From NCBI RefSeq assembly GCF_002893095.1, contig NZ_PKQQ01000009.1, positions 1 through 64,000 on the forward strand: a stretch of 64,000 nucleotides of DNA, written 5' to 3'. The first letter of the stretch is position 1; each line of letters starts with the position of its first letter. Shown here piece after piece: positions 61,796 through 64,000 of this stretch. This DNA comes from Stenotrophomonas sp. VV52. Its GTDB lineage: Bacteria > Pseudomonadota > Gammaproteobacteria > Xanthomonadales > Xanthomonadaceae. The position numbers and the translations under genes were made by a program. The notes beneath the pieces are model-generated. The model saw only the letters and a list, made by a program, of their open reading frames with translations, searched no databases and was not told the DNA's origin.

Positions 61796-62874
61796 GCGCG
61801 CTTCCCGCTGCGGACCGGAGCCGCCTTCGCCTTGGTCGCTTCGATCAGCTTGAAGCCATCGCGCTCGGCGGCGACGCGAACGTCGCCAAAGCTTTCATTG
61901 AGGATCTGCTCATACGGCAGGTGGCGGTTGGCTACCAGCCACATCCGACCACCCGGGCGCAGCGCCTCGGCGGCCACGGCAATGAAGCGACGGCCGATGT
62001 CCGGGCGGTCGCCACGCGACGGGGTGTGGAACGGCGGGTTGGTCACGATGAAGTCGTACTGGCCGGTAATGCCGGCAGTGACGTCGTGCCAGTGGAAGCC
62101 CAGCTTGGCCGGCGACGCCAGCTTTTCCAGATTCTCCCGGGCCAGCGCCAGCGCGCGGCCTTCGGCCTCGAACAGGTCAAGCCCGGTCACCTGCGGGCAG
62201 CGCTGCAGCACCTCGGTGGAGAGGTAGCCGTAGCCGGAGCCGAGGTCGGCGCCGCGCCCGGCCAGGTCGGCCGGCAGCTGCTCCACCAGCAGGGCGGACG
62301 CCGGGTCGATCCGGTCCCAGGCAAAGATGCCCGGGCGGCTCTGGAAGCGCCCGCCCAGGATCGCGCGCGGCGCGTCCAGCGCGGCCCAGCGCTGGGCCAG
62401 CGCGGCGTCGTGCTGGCCGTTGAGCGGCGCGGTCCAGTACACCCGGCAGTGGTTCTTGGTCATCTTGCCGCCCAGCCCGGCCAGCTGCTGCAGGTCGCCT
62501 TCGCCGGAGCGCGCGCCTTCGTTGTTGTGCTGGCAGGCCACCACGATGCCGCCCGGGGCGGCCAGGGCCAGGGCCCGGGCAAACAGGGCGCGGGCTTCCT
62601 CGCGCTGGCGCGGCGGCAGCACCAGCACCACGGCGTAGCGGGTCGCGTCCTCGCCCAGCTGCTGCTCATCACGCACGGTCCAGCCACTGGCTTCCAGCGC
62701 GTCGGCGAACGGGCGGAAGCTCTGTTCGCAGACCAGCTGGCCCGGCTGCGCGCGTTCACGCAGCGGCCAACCGTCGCGGGCGCGCAGGAACAGCACCGGA
62801 CCGGCCGGCCAGGTGAGCGCGCCGCCGAAAGGCAGGAACAGGGTTTCCAGGGGAGCGTCGTGCTGGGCAGCCAT
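61792..62874 (-). CDS. RsmC-like rRNA guanine-N2 methyltransferase
   Basis: 360 aa from the ATG at 62872-62874 (an earlier in-frame start adds unrelated residues; ribosome binding site weak). The tandem methyltransferase layout of RsmC/RlmG is seen: a degenerate N-terminal half (VVLVLPPRQREEARALFARAL, HNNEGARSGE) and an active C-terminal half with the SAM motif ADLGSGYGYLSTEVL, a carboxylate VTGLDLFEAEG and the base-pocket NPPFHTPS. Likely modifies 16S G1207; RlmG activity is an alternative. Confidence 0.85.
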   Translation of the reverse strand: MAAQHDAPLETLFLPFGGALTWPAGPVLFLRARDGWPLRERAQPGQLVCEQSFRPFADALEASGWTVRDEQQLGEDATRYAVVLVLPPRQREEARALFARALALAAPGGIVVACQHNNEGARSGEGDLQQLAGLGGKMTKNHCRVYWTAPLNGQHDAALAQRWAALDAPRAILGGRFQSRPGIFAWDRIDPASALLVEQLPADLAGRGADLGSGYGYLSTEVLQRCPQVTGLDLFEAEGRALALARENLEKLASPAKLGFHWHDVTAGITGQYDFIVTNPPFHTPSRGDRPDIGRRFIAVAAEALRPGGRMWLVANRHLPYEQILNESFGDVRVAAERDGFKLIEATKAKAAPVRSGKRA

Positions 62875-63026
62875 GCGGGGGCAGATCTTGAAAAGTGACC
62901 GCCATTCTAACGTTTTGCCCGATCCGCCTCGTTCCTGTCGCGATTTGCGTTTATTCAACGCTGTCTTGATGCCACCGCAACATGCCGTCGGTCAGGGTGA
63001 AGGCTCACTTGCAACGGAGGTAGCTC

Positions 63027-63290
63027 ATGCGCGCATTGTTCGTCGGGGGCGTGGTCGACAACAGCGAGATGGACCTGGAAGGCGCACAGCCGCCGGTTCA
63101 TTACCCGGAAGACACCGGCGGCGGGCACGCGCGGTACCGGCTGCACCAGGTGGGCAAGAAGGACGACGGCGCGGTCGCATACGCGGTGTACGGCGCGCCG
63201 GACCTGGCGGACGAAGAGGTGTCACGCGTGGCGGACGAACGTGCGTACGCGCGCCGGTTCGAGGCGACACCCGAGGTTTTCCAGCACTGA
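63027..63290 (+). CDS. Small conserved protein of unknown function
   Basis: 87 aa, preceded by GGAGG about six bases before the ATG. Sequence starts MRALFVGGVVDNSEMDLEG and includes YRLHQVGKKDDGAVAYAVYG. GC-rich third codon positions support coding. It looks like a small mixed alpha/beta cytosolic protein; no signal peptide or membrane segment and no family recognised. Confidence 0.75.
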   Translation: MRALFVGGVVDNSEMDLEGAQPPVHYPEDTGGGHARYRLHQVGKKDDGAVAYAVYGAPDLADEEVSRVADERAYARRFEATPEVFQH

Positions 63291-63295
63291 AGCAG

Positions 63296-63318
63296 CGCCG
63301 GGCCCTGCCCGGCGTTAC
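63296..63318. repeat. REP-like hairpin between convergent small genes
   Basis: Seven-base stem CGCCGGG / CCCGGCG (63296-63302, 63308-63314) then TTAC. The last bases form the stop of the DUF3247 gene on the minus strand. Confidence 0.5.
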
Positions 63319-63605
63319 GGGTGCGGCGGCAGCTCGCTGACCGATGCGATCTGGTCCAGCCACAGCAGATGCTGCTGGGCCGGGTCGTTCAGGTCGTCCA
63401 GGCGCAGTTCGCCGTTGGTGCCTTCGTTTTCATCCGCATCGCGGTACTGCTGCACGGTGGGCTGTACCGCAACCGTGCCGGACACGCGGGTGCCGTCCTT
63501 CAGCGTCACTTCGACCTGGGTCTGGCCCTTGAGCTGGGGCAGCAGGGCTTCCAGCGCGGCGATGTCGGCCTGGTGGGTGTGAATGGTGGGGGCGTAGCGG
63601 GACAT
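63315..63605 (-). CDS. DUF3247 protein with Sm-like fold
   Basis: 96 aa from the ATG at 63603-63605. The segment QVEVTLKDGTRVSGTVAVQPTVQQYRD followed by HLLWLDQIASVSEL (shown in two parts) is an Sm-like beta motif. A Xanthomonas member of this family has a solved Sm-like structure. RNA binding is possible but unproven. Its length and restriction to Xanthomonadaceae fit DUF3247. Confidence 0.8.
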   Translation of the reverse strand: MSRYAPTIHTHQADIAALEALLPQLKGQTQVEVTLKDGTRVSGTVAVQPTVQQYRDADENEGTNGELRLDDLNDPAQQHLLWLDQIASVSELPPHP

Positions 63606-63624
63606 TCTGGATCCTTTGGGTTGC

Positions 63625-63649
63625 ACAGCCACGCAGGGCGTGGCTCTAC
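63625..63649. repeat. GTAG-type REP element (GTAGAGCCACGC family)
   Basis: Eight-base stem AGCCACGC / GCGTGGCT with a three-base loop and a CTAC end (GTAG on the minus strand), just upstream of the DUF3247 gene. Confidence 0.75.
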
Positions 63650-63673
63650 CGGGTTGTCGGAAACCGGGCTCTT

Positions 63674-64000
63674 TCAGCGCGCTGCCGCGGATTCGCGGTT
63701 GGCTGCCAGCACCGTGCGCACCGCCGAGACCAGCTGGGCCACCGAATACGGCTTGGCTACGTGCTCCTGGAAACCCGAGGCGAGCGCACGCTTGCGGTCG
63801 TCGGCGCGGGCCAGCGCGGTGACTGCCACGATCGGCAGGGCGGCGGCGTCCAGCCCGAACTCGTTGCGCAGCGCGGCGGCCAACCCATAGCCGTCCATGC
63901 CGGGCATGCCGATGTCGGTCAGCAGTACGTCCACGTCTTCATGGCCGCCGTCGTCCAGCAGCGCCAGCGCTTCGGCCGCCGAGGCCACCGCCGTGACCTG
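63674..64000 (-). CDS. Receiver-domain protein, C-terminal part (truncated by window edge)
   Basis: The 108 visible residues are the C-terminal end of a CheY-like receiver: VDVLLTDIGMPGMDGYGLA with the phosphoacceptor Asp, LPIVAVTALAR with the switch Thr, and FQEHVAKPYSVAQLVSAV with the conserved Lys. The reading frame is open to the right edge, so the start lies outside. A receiver at a protein's extreme C-terminus with this IGMPGMDG pattern is most often the tail of a hybrid sensor kinase. Confidence 0.85.
   Translation of the reverse strand, partial: QVTAVASAAEALALLDDGGHEDVDVLLTDIGMPGMDGYGLAAALRNEFGLDAAALPIVAVTALARADDRKRALASGFQEHVAKPYSVAQLVSAVRTVLAANRESAAAR

Noticed and set aside
1-64000. 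CRISPR array, phage, integrase, IS element, tRNA or rRNA
   Set aside because: No regularly spaced repeats, transposase or integrase motifs, or tRNA-like cloverleaf with a GGTTCGAATCC-type arm were seen; the repeats found are short REP palindromes.

Overview
The window comes from a high-GC gammaproteobacterium of the Xanthomonadaceae, most likely Stenotrophomonas. Three things point there. The lipopolysaccharide (LPS) O-antigen locus sits between etfBA and metB, the position of the hypervariable LPS locus of Xanthomonas and relatives, with rmlBACD just outside it. Short GTAG-type REP palindromes (SMAG-like) lie between many genes. Several family-typical genes are present (DUF3247 Sm-like protein, pilU, periplasmic msrB-dipZ-msrA). 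No CRISPR array, tRNA, rRNA, transposase, prophage or integrase was seen.

Layout. 1-6380: glmS (cut by the left edge), an OafA-type acyltransferase, and rmlBACD for dTDP-L-rhamnose. 6636-8323: etfBA. 8403-25586: O-antigen locus. The rightward half holds gtrA, a small GT2, DUF2304, galE and two tandem GT-C-like membrane proteins. The leftward half reads metB-wzm-wzt-methyltransferase/GT fusion-GT4/GT2 fusion-GT4/GT2 fusion-membrane GT2. The halves meet tail to tail with a 34-bp overlap. Wzm and Wzt indicate ABC-transporter export of a finished chain, and rmlBACD suggests it contains rhamnose; GtrA and the GT-C proteins may decorate it on the periplasmic side.

25718-33854: housekeeping genes (cbs, a YdcH-like protein, an OmpA-family protein with a DUF4398 partner, pilU, maiA and a FAH-family hydrolase, rhlE). 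33981-38304: an iron-uptake-like set (haem-type TonB receptor, six-EF-hand protein, DUF4198 protein) behind a perfect 31-bp palindrome. 38399-43636: a TonB receptor with an M14 peptidase. 43789-45433: queD, a candidate small RNA with two CCCUCCC hairpin loops, and an alpha/beta hydrolase. 45584-52697: a two-component system divergent from msrB-dipZ-msrA, then bioD, a free-Met-R-sulfoxide reductase and a TfoX C-terminal-like protein. 52726-55573: a histidine phosphatase divergent from a cobalamin riboswitch and btuB. 55643-64000: gph, an NmrA-like protein, dinB, fabAB, a HAD phosphatase, rsuA, an rsmC-like methyltransferase, two small proteins and a receiver-domain gene cut by the right edge.

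Most worth a second look: the candidate C-rich-loop small RNA at 44238-44319; two neighbouring GT4/GT2 fusions that have lost catalytic residues in opposite domains; a methyltransferase-coiled-coil-GT fusion beside a short Wzt; GTAG repeats that supply stop codons; and two operator-like palindromes or repeats upstream of TonB-linked genes.
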